From the NCBI GenBank assembly GCA_003342895.1, contig PTFA01000085.1, forward strand, positions 3,436,212-3,500,211: a stretch of DNA of 64,000 nt, given 5' to 3'. Position 1 is the first letter of the stretch; each line of letters begins with the position of its first letter. This DNA comes from Casuarius casuarius. Lineage: Eukaryota > Chordata > Aves > Casuariiformes > Casuariidae. A program made the position numbers and the translations under genes. Shown one piece after another: positions 39,601 through 54,600 of the stretch. Below the pieces are notes generated by a model. That model saw nothing but the letters and a program-made list of their open reading frames with translations. It made no database searches and was not told the origin of the DNA.

Positions 39601-42600
39601 CGCGTATCTGTAGGTTTGAAGAGATGTAATTTAAAGAGATGAAGTGTAAATTAAATAAGCTTTTAATAACAAACCAATTTTAATAAGGAGAATTTTTCAG
39701 AGTTCCACTTAAAAAAAAAACAAAGAAGAAAACGATTAACAAATTTAACCATTTTGCATCCTTATTTAATATTGTTTTACACATATATCCAGTATCAAAA
39801 ACATAAATGATACTTCATGGAAAGAGCTAACAAGATACTCTCTACTAATCCAGTTTGAAAAGTAAACAGAAAAACCCAGCAACATGGGATTCTTCTCATT
39901 TCACAAAATCCTTTTAGTTCTTTTTGTATGGCAAAAATATAATCCATGTTCAAATCTGATTGTCCATTTGTACATTTTGTAGTGTTTTAACCAATAAATA
40001 CTTTTCTATATAAAAAATTCTCAAAAAGACCTCAAAAGTGAAGCTAATCCATTCTAATTTTTAGCATGAGCTTTATATAAGAGTTCGTTATAAATGGAAT
40101 TTTCATCTGAAAATTAAAATATTGAGAAGATCAGAATTGCAGCACATAAAAATGGAAAAAAGCCTACAGAATTAGCTGAACTCTTCCTTTCCACAGAGGA
40201 ATNAGAAAAACATAACCAAAAGAACCCCAACTGGCTCTGCAAACTGGATTTAGTGGACCCTGGTTTCCCACCCATCTCTTTTCTGGCACCAGAGACACCA
40301 GTAAAGACATGCACTTCAATTAAACTTAAAAAACCCTACAAAACACATCTACATTACTGATGTATTGCCCACAATGGCAAAGCTAGGGAGATGCCTAGAC
40401 TGCACAGAATTCATAACGAGAGGGGGGAAAAAAGAAGAAAAAAAAAAAAACCCAAACCACACACACCCTTTGCGCCCTCCCCGTCTCGAATCATTCAAAG
40501 GGCTTGAGTAGTCCCTGGAGTCGCACGCAGAACCCAGCAGTCCTTCCCTGCAACAGTGGAAACCTAACCTGGCACGAGACAGGGATTCGAGACTCTTTCC
40601 ATTGCTTCAGCCTCTTTAAAAAGCAAGAAAGGCCAGGACCAGAAATAGGGAACTCAAAAAAAAAAAAAAAAAATCAATAGAAAGTATGAAACCTGGTGCT
40701 TGGGAATAGCATGAGAGCAATATATATAGGACAACCAAAGCCAAGGCAATAAAACAATCTTGTTTTAGATAAGCAAATGATAATTATTTACCTAACTTAG
40801 GCTATTCTTTAGGTAGAAAGTGGGCCTCCTACTAAGCTAGGTGAATTCTTGAAACAATGTCACACAAGTGCTTCTTACAAAATATTGTTTGCCAACTGAG
40901 TTCTGAGACTAGATCAAGATTTTCACTTATAAAGGTCTAAAAGGTTGAGGTACAAGAGTGAACTATATCTAACTGAGGTACAAGAGTGGTCTAGATCTAA
41001 TGCAGTATGAAAGGTGCACTCAGACAAGACATTTCAATTTATGGAGGACAGCAAACACTGGCCTTTCCGAGAACAGGCAGGAACAGTGGTGAGGAAGACC
41101 CGCAGCTTCCACAAAGAACTGTTGTTCGTATTTTATCACCAATATTCAATCAAAAATTAAAATATACCTATATGCTAATGACAAGTTCGATCATCCTATA
41201 ATTCAAGCCTACACATGCATTACCAAAATGTTGTATGCCCAAAGGTTATGTAAAACACTAACTTCAAAAGACAGAAGCTAAAATATTCTACTGTAAGTGA
41301 TTAGCTAAAATACATTCATAACTTCACCTTTGGTAGAAATTGGATGGTATTTGTCAAAAAAAATTGCTATGCTAATAAACACCCCAAAATAAATAAAAAA
41401 TGCTAACAGAGTTGATAAAGGTAAAATATTTAGAGTTAAAAATAGTTGGCAAGATTCTGCTATTCTAGACTTCATAGCTAGCTTACAGAAATCTGAGTAA
41501 CTTAAAAGAGTATCAATCACCATTTAACAGTATCCTTTAAAAGTAAATCTCAAACAAGACATCTCAGCACAAATACATATCCCACTACCAGGTAAGTAAG
41601 GCACTTTTTCATGCTGACAGAAAAATGTCTTTTAAAAAATAAAAGCAACATGAATATTAAATAAGTTCTACAGAACATGATATGGGACTCTCCTGTTTAC
41701 TTATTTTTGTTTTTTTCCACTTATGTTTTACAAACAAACAATCTGATACACAAAGACATCATTGTCAACAGTCTACTAAAATGAAGATTTTTTTCACTTA
41801 GGCTATGCAATATCGCCATCTGAGCTCAGATCAAGTAGCATGATCAAGTAGCATGATTAAAATGCTGAATGATATCTAAGCTCTAAAAATATATGATAAT
41901 GATACAAATACGCTTCTGTTCTTCCAGTCACAAAAGTTTAAAAATGGTAATCTAATTACAATGCAAAGCAGACTGATTTTCTTAAAACAAAAAATTCTTC
42001 ACAGAAGTTTCCTGAGCAGGAAGACAGTTCAGTAACAAAATGTTACATTCTGTTAGACCAACCCTCGATCTGGAAGCCTCTAGCTACTGTTCAGTTTTCA
42101 AACCTGCTTTCAATGAAATGTATTTGTACGCTAATCTCAAAGTCAATTTGGCTGTGTCTGATTACAGCAGAAAACTAGATACATATGATAAGAAAAAAAG
42201 TTTACTTAAATTGATATATATAATTTTTTACAGTGATTAGATAATCATTTCCAGAGTGCGTTGAGTTTTCAGCCATATTTAATATGAGAACAGAAGTTGT
42301 AGCTTTAACATTTCTTTAAAAATGTACTGTTCTGGTGTCTTTCAATGCTTGAATAAATTCTATTTCTAAAAATGAAGTGATTTTTATTAAACAACAATGG
42401 TCTTTCTATGGATCCACTAGAAAATCACCATGGTTTGTGCATCTGTTTTACATCTTATTAAAACCCAGGTTATCTAAAATTAGGAAAAACACCTTACGGT
42501 GACATCCCACCCAGACATTGTTTATGCTTGACCATCAATCACTTTCTTACCACCATAGAGTAAATTAGTAGAGTGATAACTATCACTGGAAAAAGGAGCA

Positions 42601-45600
42601 ATGTATAATTAAGACATTTAACAGGAAGCTGAAGAATGTGAAAAAGGCTGAATCTCAACAGTGCCACCTACAGTAAGGAATATTACCTGGAAAAAAACTA
42701 TTAAAAAAAATTGATGTTTGGTTACAAAATAAAATCAGAACTTGAAAAATAAAAATTAATTTAATCAAATAACTGAGATCTAATAGCATTTTATATACTA
42801 CTGTGTTTTATATACTTCAAAATTAGTCGATGCCTAAGACGAAAGCATCTTACATCTGAATAAATATGCCATCATTTTTCCTACTACAGGCCTCCACTAA
42901 ATACAAAACAAAGTAACGTATTTCTGAGGTTCCAATTGCTCATTTGGCTTTTTTTTAAAAAACAGGGAAAAAACAGCAATAAGAGTCATATGACAACAGG
43001 AGGAGAACAGCTGAAGTCTTACCTTGCATTCTACTACGCTCTGATCCGATTCACATGTAACATAGATTTCATCAACTGCCCGTCTAAGATTGTCAAAAAG
43101 AAATGCCCAGTATCGAGCTCGCAGATCAACTTTTCGAGGCTGCCTTGTTTTTGTTGGGCTTTTGTCAAAGTTTTTATCTCCAGCTGCTGCTGATGCCAAT
43201 TTGCAGTCTATGGTAGCACTCTGAAGAAACAAGATACAAGGGAGCATGAAAACAACAAACAGACATGCGGTAAGGGGCTGGGCTTCTGTGCAACACACAT
43301 TTTTTCAACATATTTAAACAAAACATTTTTCAATGAAGACTCCATCATCCTATTGACCTGAGTTTTTCAAAACACACTTTCTCACCTTAAACAAATGGGG
43401 CAGATTTGTAGAAGTAGCTTCTGTTTCTTGGACATTTCTAACCCCATATTTACATTGCACAACAGCACAAGATATTCTGCCTTTTATGCACATTGGAAAG
43501 TTACCTTTTCCAATTACATATCCCACATTACTTATTCTGACAAGTATGTACATCCAGAGATGAAAATAATGTTTTACTAATAACCACACCAGCAACATTC
43601 CATCACAGTTAAACGCTATTACCAAGACGTTACATACAACTTTGTCATTTTTAAACTCTTCTACTAATATATGAGCATTAATGTCAGTGAAACGCTGATG
43701 TGGTTAGCCCTTTGATGGATGTTTTATTGCTCCACTGTACAGAAGATGCCAGCAAGTGCTAAATTAGTGACAAAAGGAAGCTTTCATACTTCAAGAGACT
43801 ACTACAGATGTCCACTCACACTGTTAACACTGCAAGCTCAGTTCAACCCAAGGCAAGTGCTATGCCACTGAATCAAGTTTCTCCTACTTATGCCAAGTTT
43901 GAAATTGTCCTCGTGTTGTTTTGACTAACTTGCAACTCAACAGCGTTAACTATAACAAACCTGGTGTTTCATTTTCAATGTTGATAGGCAGACTAACTGA
44001 TCTAGTACTTCTTTTCTACACAGCAGCAGAGGAGCATCTATCTATATGCTAAATCTGATGGGAGCAGAGGCAGAACAGGCAGCTGTCCTCATGAATGCTG
44101 GCTTGGAGAAGAACCATTTCACACCTGCTTGGAAGTACTGTTCAGGCCACTCCAGGGTTACGCATCTGTTGACCTTGTGTGTTCAGCATAGTCCGTCACA
44201 CAGTGACTGTTCTTGACAGATCTGTACTGTCGGTTATTGACACAGGATATTCCAAAGGATTCTGAAACGTCTACTTGGCTGAAAATGCCAAGTAAGAATG
44301 TGGCCCAAGGGCACTAAGCTTATCAAACTTGAAATTCTCTCCCACAACAAAAAACAGACAGAAAAATCCTGCTACTGTGCCAGCCTTCTACAAGCTTCTG
44401 CGTTCCCTGTGAGCCAGGTGGAGAAGCACCTCCCGTAAAGTCATGAGTAATTCCCAACTGTGTGCAATTTTGTTATGTAGGTATTAATTACATGCTACTA
44501 CAGACTGGCATTTCTTTTGTGCGGGAAAATATCTAAATAAAATTAGAATGTCAGGGCAAATTGAACTCCTATTTAACAGTTGTAAAAATAAACTGCAACT
44601 GAAGTCCAAGAGAAATCTTTTCAGTATTAAATGAATTATAACTAACAATAAAACAAACAGATTGGGCTCTGCAGTATCTGAAATCCAAACAATGTAATGT
44701 TACTCTAATTTCTGTACAGGAAACACATGAAATTCCTTAAAGCGATTATAAGTAATAGAAGCTATTTAGCCATGCTGAAAGATATAGAAAAAGTTAGAGA
44801 ATTATACAGAAAGAAAAAGACACATCTTTTTTTAAATCCTTATCAAAAAGTTAACTGTAAAATTGTTCTAGTACAACATGGGGATGCAGCAGTCATGGTG
44901 TTGAATAAAAGACAGCAGTGAGTAAAGAAGTATCACATTGAGTGCTGTCCAAGAGAAACTAAAGGGTCTTTGGTAGGTGTTTACATACCAAAANGCTATA
45001 GTGCATGTTTTTCCACATCAGTTAGAAAAACAGGTGTTCTAGCTCAGAAGCCTACACTAAACGATACTGCAGAACAATCAGAAACGAAAGACAGCTTTAA
45101 ACTGAGAGCAAAACAAACTGGTCAGTCTCGTTAGCCATACACAATAAAATGCAATAAGGCAGCAACATTAATTTTAACAGCATTTTTAGTGCACTTTTTA
45201 CTCATAGGTCCACTGCGGCACAGATCTCCAGAAAATGATGTTGTATGAACTAGAGTACCTCTGTAAGGATTACTACAAAATTCCATTCTAAAAACTCTAG
45301 GTTTTGTGATTGCATAAAAATGATCAAAACCGACATTGCACCAGGCAGTACACAGAGTTTATAATTAGAATATCTCATCACTAACCAGAATACTGTAAAT
45401 AGCATAATGATTCAAGCCTTACTGTGCTTCATGGAAAAAGCTGGAAAACACTTTATGTATCAATGAAGGTTCATTAAAGGAGAGCTACAATAATTCCTTT
45501 ATGATGACACTTTTGGAAAAGAGACTCAAAGCCTGTACAAAGTCAGAGATTTTTCTCATTCTTCTTAAGGCGGCCTTTGTTTTTTGTATTCCTCTTGGCT

Positions 45601-48600
45601 TCCAACAAATTGTGCTTAAACTACAAAAATTTCCCTGTATGTTTGGAAAATATGTAAATTCATATTTCTCATGCTCAAATTAAAGTGAGAAAGCAGGCAA
45701 TAACCAAATGATTTTTCAATTACTGTTTTTATGAGTATAAATGTCTTCCTTTTCTAGAAAAGTTTTAAGGATCATATTTAATAAACTCGTACCATACACA
45801 CAGCTACCCATTAGAAGGGAACTGATATGATGATACCCTGATATGTAGATAGAACCTGCCAAATTGTTTAGTAAATACCAGAGCTCTAGGAGAGTTTCTG
45901 TTTCTTTTGTAGCCTTTACCCCATCTGTCTCTACCCCTCAGAGCTCTGACTACCTGCACTGCAAGATTATAACATAAGGCATTAAACACAGTCAGTTCCA
46001 CTTCGTAAATGAGGAGGTAGGTTTAAACAGTGCTGTCAAAATGGTTACGCTCTCATCAGAGTTTGTGTTCACATTCTCATTTTTCAGGAAGAAAGGTAGG
46101 AATGGGAACCTGATTTACTACAGTACTTACTATTGTACTAACTTCTCTGCTACCCTTATGCGCATCTCAAAATGTCCTAAGTGTACCCCACATGTACCCC
46201 AGCTAAGACAGGCACAAGTGACATGTTCAGGAAAGATGTATGTCATGAACCGTCAATGAACAAGAATGTCAGAAGGGTTTCATATGTCAGAATGTCTTTT
46301 ATTTTTTCTTCTGTGATGTAAGAGAGTCATCTGTTAAAGAACAGATTGAAAGAAAGATGCTCCTTGGCTGACACCTTGTATATAAACCTTTAAAGCAAAG
46401 TGGCTAATTTACAGCTCCTTTAAAATACAGTTTATGATGGTGGAAAAAAATGACACAATCTTAACTACAGAATCATTAATTGCTGTATTAAGATAACAGC
46501 ATCACCTTTTGCTGTCTGTATTTGTAAAATGTGACTTGATAAAATGATTAGGTTTCTACTCTCATTCAGCAAATATTGCTAATATACAGGATCGATTGTT
46601 TTGGAATGGGAACTATGCATAATTCACTACAACATTTTCAAGTGCATCTTTAAGACAGTGTCAGTGAATATGTTTTGATATTTAGCAATAAATTATATCC
46701 ATCTACTATATTTGGCATCCATTTTTCTTGTATGTCAGTCATATTTCATTTAGAAAAATAGTATGTTCAACTCAACCATGAATTGTAGCAGTTCCATTAT
46801 TACCACTGTAAGCAAATTTCCAATGTCTGAGTAAAATCCAAGCAACATTTACAGTTACTCAACATCAAATTTACAATACCCATGGTTCTAAGTATCTATT
46901 CTGTCCACAAGCTAAAAAGAGTTCGAAAGCTGCTATTATAATACAATAGATTTGCGTTCTTCCAAAATTAGATAATCATGTGCAACTCTCAGAGATGATA
47001 CAACTGCTTTGTGTTTGCCATGGTTTATTGTACGGGTACAATCCGTCCTGGTGAAAAGGCAGCGGTTAGGCAGGAGAAAAGAATGACGACAATTTGCTTT
47101 AGCCTGACAGCAGCCCCCTGGGTGAGGAAGAGCCAGCTCAGCACAACAACATCTAACAATGTTCAGCAAGGAGAAACTTCTGAGTGAAGGACAGACCAAA
47201 GAGGAAGACAGAGCAAGCAAGGAACCCGAACGACAAGCACAGACTAGAAACTCTAAAGGAACAGAGAACTCACTTGCAGCAGGCAACAGATTCACAGACA
47301 AGTCTAAGATTTAAAAAAAAAAAAGGGGGGGGGGGGACTGTCACAGGTACCCGAAGTGGCAATGTGGAGGTTGTCAAGGTAGTCACTGAAAACTAATTAA
47401 CTACAAAGGGAGAAAGGAGGAAAGATGCCTCCCCCTTTCTTCCCCTCCATCCTCAACAAAAGAGGCAGGCAGAACATACCTACGAATCCTTTTGCTATTT
47501 ATCTAAGTTTTCCATGAAAAAGATGTTCTTGTTCTCATCTGGTTTTCAAGATTGGAAATACTTCAGTACACTTGCTCTAACGAAAATCTGACACAGTTCT
47601 GGCTGCGGCTGACCTGATGTCCTATCACAGCAACCAATATAATCATTTTGCAAGAACTGACACTCAGCTGTGTCCCTATTCAAACACTAAAATACTGAAG
47701 AACAATGAGAATAGTAAGAGCAGCTGAATTGCAGAATGTTCTATCAAATATCTGTGCAACTCAAAATTCAACAACGTATCTGCAAGAGTCAGCTCTCAGA
47801 CAGGAATACATAGAGGCACACACCCACAAACTACCGACCCTTTGGCTTTTTGAGAAGCTCCTGCCATAATATTTCTTCCCTAACTTGGAATAGGAGAGTA
47901 TATTCCAGTAGAACACCTTTGAAAGGAGGCAAGTCTCTAAAGCAACAATTTTCTTGTGAATGCAATCACATAAGCAGGTAAGCATTGAGATGGTCATTAT
48001 TTAATAGATGGAATATTTTAAGTGTCTGATATAAGTCGGTTCTAGCACTGTACATCTGAATTTGTCACAGCCTCGTATCTGCCACTCAAGGAAACAGAAG
48101 TCAACTTTCAGGGACAAACTCAACTGACTGATGTTTGGCCCTTCAGCCTCCAGTAATTACTTGAAAAAGATCAAACTCAGCAAGCCATTTCCAAACTTAA
48201 TCAAGTACGACTGGCACCAACTTTACTGAAATGAAAGCCAGTATTCACTTAAATTTAAGAGCTGCAGCTGAGGATGGCAAAGACCATTTTTAATGTAAAG
48301 ATACTACTAATATTTTATATAGACTACTATGTTCTGTCCAAATGGTTAATGCAACCACCCCCTGCCAAATTACCAGGATTTCTGAATTAATCTGTAAATT
48401 GTTCNGCAGAAAATTACCTCTAAATATCCTAAATTAATTTTCCAAATGAACTGAACTAACTTTTCGAAGTGAAAAACAAGAAATGCTGGATTAGGTACAG
48501 ACTTTTCAAGACTGTAGCTTCTATGGTGATGCACAGCTATAGTTTCATTATTCTTATTAATACTTCCTGGAATTAAACTTTAAATAAACGGTAGTTATAA

Positions 48601-51600
48601 AAAGCATCTACTTTTGACCAGATCATACTTTTCAGTATCATGCTCAGGTTGACAGTGATGCAAGAGTGAAACTGAACTTCCAAAGATGATCATCTCTCGA
48701 TCTATATGGTATTTAGAGGGAACATGCCACCACAGGACATTGTATTCCTCTCTAAAGGTGTAGTCTGAAGAAAGATAAGACAATGAACCCACCTCTTCTC
48801 CAAGGAGGAACTATATCCAAGCCACATAAACTTCACCTACATCCTTGCGCCTACTGTTTCCAACTAACTCTTGGCAGATTTTTCACTTTGGTCAGTGGAA
48901 AGAAGTCTGNGCCTCAAAGCTCCAATCCTACAAACATCTGCACATTATTCTTAACTGGACATAAGCAAGTACTTATTTTTGAACCTTCTAAGTGATGTCA
49001 GATCCCTTAGCCTTTGCCAATACATGTATCCAAAGTTTAATCTATCTTCAACAACTTTGCAGACCATCACAGATTAAAACCAGTTACAGAGTTTTCAAAT
49101 ATACCAATAAATAGCTTGCCTTGGCCTCCCCCCATCCTCAGATAAAATGCATGTTTACCCAAAGCATGATGATAGCTTACACAGACATGAACCAACAGGC
49201 TTACTCTGAAGTACTGACTGCAGCTAATCCTCAGCACAACAGAACTCACCCAAGAAAGGCAAAGATTCAGGTGCACTAGTTCGTATTACCTCACTTGCAT
49301 TGACAGTTCAAACCTTCAACTGCAGAAAAGGCTCAGCTTATGTGCCTTTCAAGTTAAGAAACATGGGAATGCTCTTTCTTGCATTGATGAAAGTGATGTT
49401 AAAACGGAATCTTTTTTTCCCACAATAGTTTCAGCATCTTGTCTTGGAGTTCTGGAAAGCATAAAGTGTATATTTATTCTTTGGATGCCAAAATTTACTG
49501 AATGAAGATTCACCAGCACCCTGCTGAGAGGAAGATGAGGTTGACAAGATCATAGGAGAGAATTCTTATAAGTTTATTTCCTTGAGCTTAATGGCCCATA
49601 TATATGTAACAAAAAATTAAATCTGAATGCTCAACAAATTAACAAAAAAGCCACCATTCTAAAGTGGTATCCAGTAACTGAAATGCAGTAGAAAGAAGAG
49701 AAGAGTGCTGGATGCCAAACTGAAGTACCAAGATGCAGAGGCCCTCAGCAGTCCCTTTCAAGTCTTGATTGTACCCATTAGGAATGCACTACGCTTCTGC
49801 AATATAGTTTTAGCACAACAGTCCCATACAGAGCCACTGAATAACAATAAAACGTACTTCTGAAAACTCAGTATTTATATCATCACAAGTGACTAAAATA
49901 AATTGAACCCAAAAGATGAAGCACGTTATTCCTATCCAAAGGGTTCGGCAAGGGCAAACCAACTTACAAGGAGCCCCAATTGCTTCAGTAAAATGCCTCC
50001 TTCACAGACCAAGAAGCAAGACTGGGACACGCAGCACTTGTAACAGACTAGTAAGTGAGGAGAGAGCGCGAGGAAACAGTTGCTAAACTGAGCTGGGAAA
50101 AACACCACGCCTATATTTTTTAGATGCAAACAGCTATCTGGAAGTAAAACATTTTTTCTTTTTCAAACAATAACATCTTCCATGTGCCACACTGTCAAAA
50201 TCTGATAGACTTTGTCTCAAAATACTAAGCTAAAGCTATTAATCAAGGAAAAGTAACAGTTAAAAAAAATTAAACATGAGGAAACAATGAGGTATTACCT
50301 CCTTTTAAGGTAATACTACAAAACTATCATGCACATAGAAAAAACATGAACANAAGAAATGGCAGCTTCTTTTCATTTTGAGACTTGTTTTCCAGTCATA
50401 ACTTTCTGACACTTTACTCATTTGGACTGATTTTTCCTAAAACTGGAGGAATTGAAATTTTAAACTAAAATTCTTCAGACATTAACACATGAGGTCAGAA
50501 AATAAAAGCACTCCCTTAAGTTAGAAATTTGAAAGAAAAGTAGCCTTTATATAAGCAGTGTGCCTTTTACCTTACCTGGCTTAAAGATTTAGAGCCAGGA
50601 AAAAAAAACAAAAGTAAAAACACTTCAGATTAACTCCAGCAGACATTTAGACCTCCTTCTGACTTCATCCTCACCGGAAAGGCCGTAGGCTGGAACTGAA
50701 TTGGACTTTCTCTGCATTTGCAGTTCTGAGCTTCTTCAACAAGGTGAGATAAGGTGACTGGAAAAGGAGATGCAGTGTGCATGGGAACAGGTTGGGAGAA
50801 GACCATGGAGAAGAGATGTGGGAGGTTTAGATCTGCTAACAAGGGGAGAGGAGTAAGATATGTATGGGAGAGGAAAAAAACAAGGCTAGGATGAAATACA
50901 TAAATAATGGGTAAAGAAACAAACAGTGGGGAGGGAGAAGCTGGGCAAAGAAATTGCAATGACTGGAGGTTAGCACTGACTAGGTAGGAAAAAAAAGATA
51001 TGAGAGCTGAAGGATTCACTTCAAGAAACTGGCTACCTCTGCTCATCAAGGAGTACTCTCTCACACAGTCTGGGGTGGGACTCAGAAGTCTACCTTTCCT
51101 CTGGTGTCAATAATGACAGAAGTCTTTACAGAATATCCTGTCTCTCTTTACTGTTGAACAGCACCTGCCTTAGAATAATTTTCACATCAAAAAGTCAAGC
51201 ATCCAGAGGCTAGGAAATGCCAAAAATAAAGGCTGGGAAACACTATAAAAACTACCAAAAAGAATGCATGAAGAGTTGAACTTAACACAGACAACCTAAA
51301 TTCTGTCATTTTTTAAATTCTGAGTACTTGACTTTGAAATTTCTATTCTTTAAAAAGATGATGTATGCATACTTCAATACATATGCCATTCAGCCAACAA
51401 TGCATTAATGCAAAACATTTTCATGTTGTAAATTTTATGTTGTAACCAAAATTAAAAAAATGAGCAGAGATACCTGTTTTGCAGTCTTGTGTGTTCCTTG
51501 AGTCACCCTCTTTGTTTTTCCACCAGCTTGCCACTTTGATTTTCCTGGGGAAGAAGCAACTGATTTAATCAACAATGACAATTTTCATTAAATACAGCAT

Positions 51601-54600
51601 TCTAAAATGCACATATCCCATGTTGCAATGTACTAATAAGACCACAGCATATGAGACAGTGGGTTCAATTAATGAATTAAGAGGTTCATAAAAGCTGTAT
51701 ACTCCAAATATATATTCATCAGTTCAGAATGAGGATGATGCCAGAAGACACAAAAATAGTTAAGAACAGACTAAGGCATAAACGACTGACTTTTTATTTC
51801 CCCAAAAGGATAATATGCCCTTTAAGCGCTCAGAGACTCTGAAAGGCATATTATTACCACCTCGACATCAAATACGATACCAGTTTTCTATATAAACATT
51901 CATTTAAGAGCAGACATTATTATTTTAATCAGATATCATTACAGAATTAAAACAAGGTATATTTTTCTTAGAAAAAACAAACGTAATCATTTAGTTTTAA
52001 GTTCTCTTGAATTGTTCAAACAACCCAAACAGTAGATTTACGTATTTTCTGCCAAGAAAGATTGCAAGGGAAGGGGGGGGAGGGAGGGAGAGAGAACTTA
52101 AGACTGGATTTAATTCACTTAATTTTAGGTACTAAAGAAAGAGAAAAATGTTTCCAGAGTGCGAGTCAGTTCACTTAAGATCTGAAATGCCCTCTCAAAG
52201 TACTTGTCTCTCTCTGCTGGTTATATGAAACAACTACAGCAATTACACTTCCAAGACCAGTTTAAATGCCCACAGTCAGATAGGATGATTTCAGGTCTCA
52301 GCACTGAGATAGTGACAATTTCTTAACTGATTAAGAGTTATCTTTGCAAGGCTCTACATTTGTGTCAACCTACATATACCCAACACATTTGCATTTAACC
52401 CTTGGGATTTGCTCAGAGGTAATTGCTAAGGTTTTTTTTTATTTTTTTATTTTTAAAGATTTATTCCTCCAACTTAGTATCTAACTTGCAAAACATAGGA
52501 ATCACAGGATCCAATTTCCAAAAATGTAAGCAAGTAAGACAAAATACTAACTATGGCAAGAACACTCTCTAGCACAGATCTACATCTAAGTAGAAGTTTC
52601 AAGATTATTTAGCTGGATGAAGCCAAGCAAATAAATGCATTAATTGAATGCAGTTCCTTCCTACACCGTGGAAATCATTCTTGAATTTCAGAATTGTCCA
52701 GCTGAGTTTTTAACAGTTCTTACACCAAATTCCCTAATGTAGTCCAGCTGTTTTACATTGCTCTGGTTATGTAAAGCAGCTGTAAACCTGTCTTAATCAA
52801 GCAGTTTTACAGCTGGTTTGCATCATTGACTATTCCAGGGAACAAGGTCTTTAATTTTAAAACAAATTAAAAATTATTTGCTTGATAATTCATTTTAAAG
52901 TGCTACATTAGCCAAAACAACAGGTACAAATTAATATATTGAACTCAATTTAGCAGCATTCAGAAAGAATTAGATTTGGCTACTGCATGTATTAAACTCC
53001 TTATTCACTAAAAAGCTTAAACTGTGGATCAGTTGTATGCCGGAATTACAATAACTGAAATATTCCAGTCACCAAAGTCTTTCTTCTGATACGATTTGCC
53101 TTCTGAAAAGGCAAGACTGAGTGCTATGCCATACAGAACTTGCACAGTGAAAAGGCTTACAAAGTAACATGGGTATGTCAGAACTAAAAAATGGCAGAGG
53201 GATGAAAAAATAAAATCACAGTCTTTTCAGATTCTACAAGAAACAAAAAGACAATCCATCATCTAAGAACAGGGAAATGTCTGAAAAAGTCACCTGTAAA
53301 GATAAAAGCAAGTTTTCAGGCACCTTCTATATAAGGCAGACATTTAGAGAGCACAAACTTATGCAAACACTGGGTTTTGCAAACTTAAAAGCAAATAATT
53401 TGTGGTAAGGATTAATTTTTCTTGAACAACCTCTTCAGTGTATGGGCTAAAAAGATTTCTTTCATCAGAAGCCATACTTTGTAGCTTTATTACTCTTTTT
53501 CTTCTAATAAATGCCTCTGGTTATTAGAGGATGACTTCCTTTCTGCTTTCGTCTTTCTATATTCACCAATAGTGATAGCACAAGAGCCTGTTCAACAGTT
53601 ACATGTATGTTCAGTGACTACTGGTATGTAACTATACAATACTGAATGGCTGAGATGGATATGAACTTAATGACATATGAAGGGTGTAACCTACCAGGCG
53701 TCTACTAAATTTTAAGGAAAGAACAATACTGACCAAAGAGGATAATCTAATGAGCTATTAAGTTGGCAATGCGAAATCTATAAAGTAGCAAAGTTCTGTA
53801 ACATTCAGGGAGCTACGGACCTATGTTATGCCCTTAAATCCCTTTTCTCTCTCTTTGCTAATGGAAACACAAAGTGTGTGTGTTGTGATGACTTCTTGTC
53901 ATAAAAAGGTGAAGTGCTAATATCTCCCCCCCAAAACATTGATAAACTATTCTCAAAAGCAATTTTTTTTATACTAACAGTCTCAAGAATTAGCAGGCAT
54001 TGTTTCTTGCACGTCTCAAGATAATTTTATTGATGTGGGAACATAACTCTGGCAACGGTGGGAATCACCTTTTGATTTAGTACTTAATAGCAGCATTCAT
54101 CTCTATTCTCACTATGGCTTCAGCTGCATAGGTTGTTTCAGTGCTTTTGACGCTGTTTGTCATCAGGTGTTGAGCAAAAATGATAACAGTTTATTTCTTT
54201 TCATCTCTTTGAATGAATTTGAGCATACAACCAGGTAAGCATCCATTTTTTTTCCCCCAGGTCTTATACAGAGCGTGAGAAATCTACTATGTCACCTCTT
54301 TTCTTCCATTTATGTGTAATATCTCTAAGGAAGGAAGTCTACATTGTAGTGCCATCACTACATATAACCAGTCTGTTCTCCAAAATCAATCTTACTAGCT
54401 GCAGGAGGTGCACTTGTCCATCCTAAGAAATATCTTAGCAAAAATGCTGGTTGGATAAGCCTGGCTGCTTGCAGCTCACCTCAAATAAGACAGAGGTGTT
54501 TGGCTGAAGGAGACTGTGATTATTTCTGAAGTCCTAATTGAGAAAGCATAATGCCTTATTTTATTGTAAGCCAGCTGCTTTAAAAAGCTCATATAGCTAT

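Larger units (their letters stand above)
31844..43022 (-). other. SCAPER: SCAPER intron E3-E4, the largest in the window
   Basis: 11.2 kb. It contains a four-unit minisatellite (32048-32097), a short CR1-like remnant (32968-33045), a poly(A)-type tract (34762-34788), the CpG-retaining block 34922-35345, a 13-bp-stem hairpin (36159-36193), a GT repeat (37639-37650), A-rich tracts (38501-38531, 40427-40451, 40656-40674) and two small tandem duplications (40946-41001 and 41829-41854). No second gene is supported. Confidence 0.85.

Noticed and set aside
50630..51064. 144-codon minus-strand open frame
   Set aside because: Pyrimidine-rich, low-complexity Leu/Ser/Pro/Phe content, no recognisable domain, no splice sites joining it to SCAPER in frame. 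Consistent with chance.
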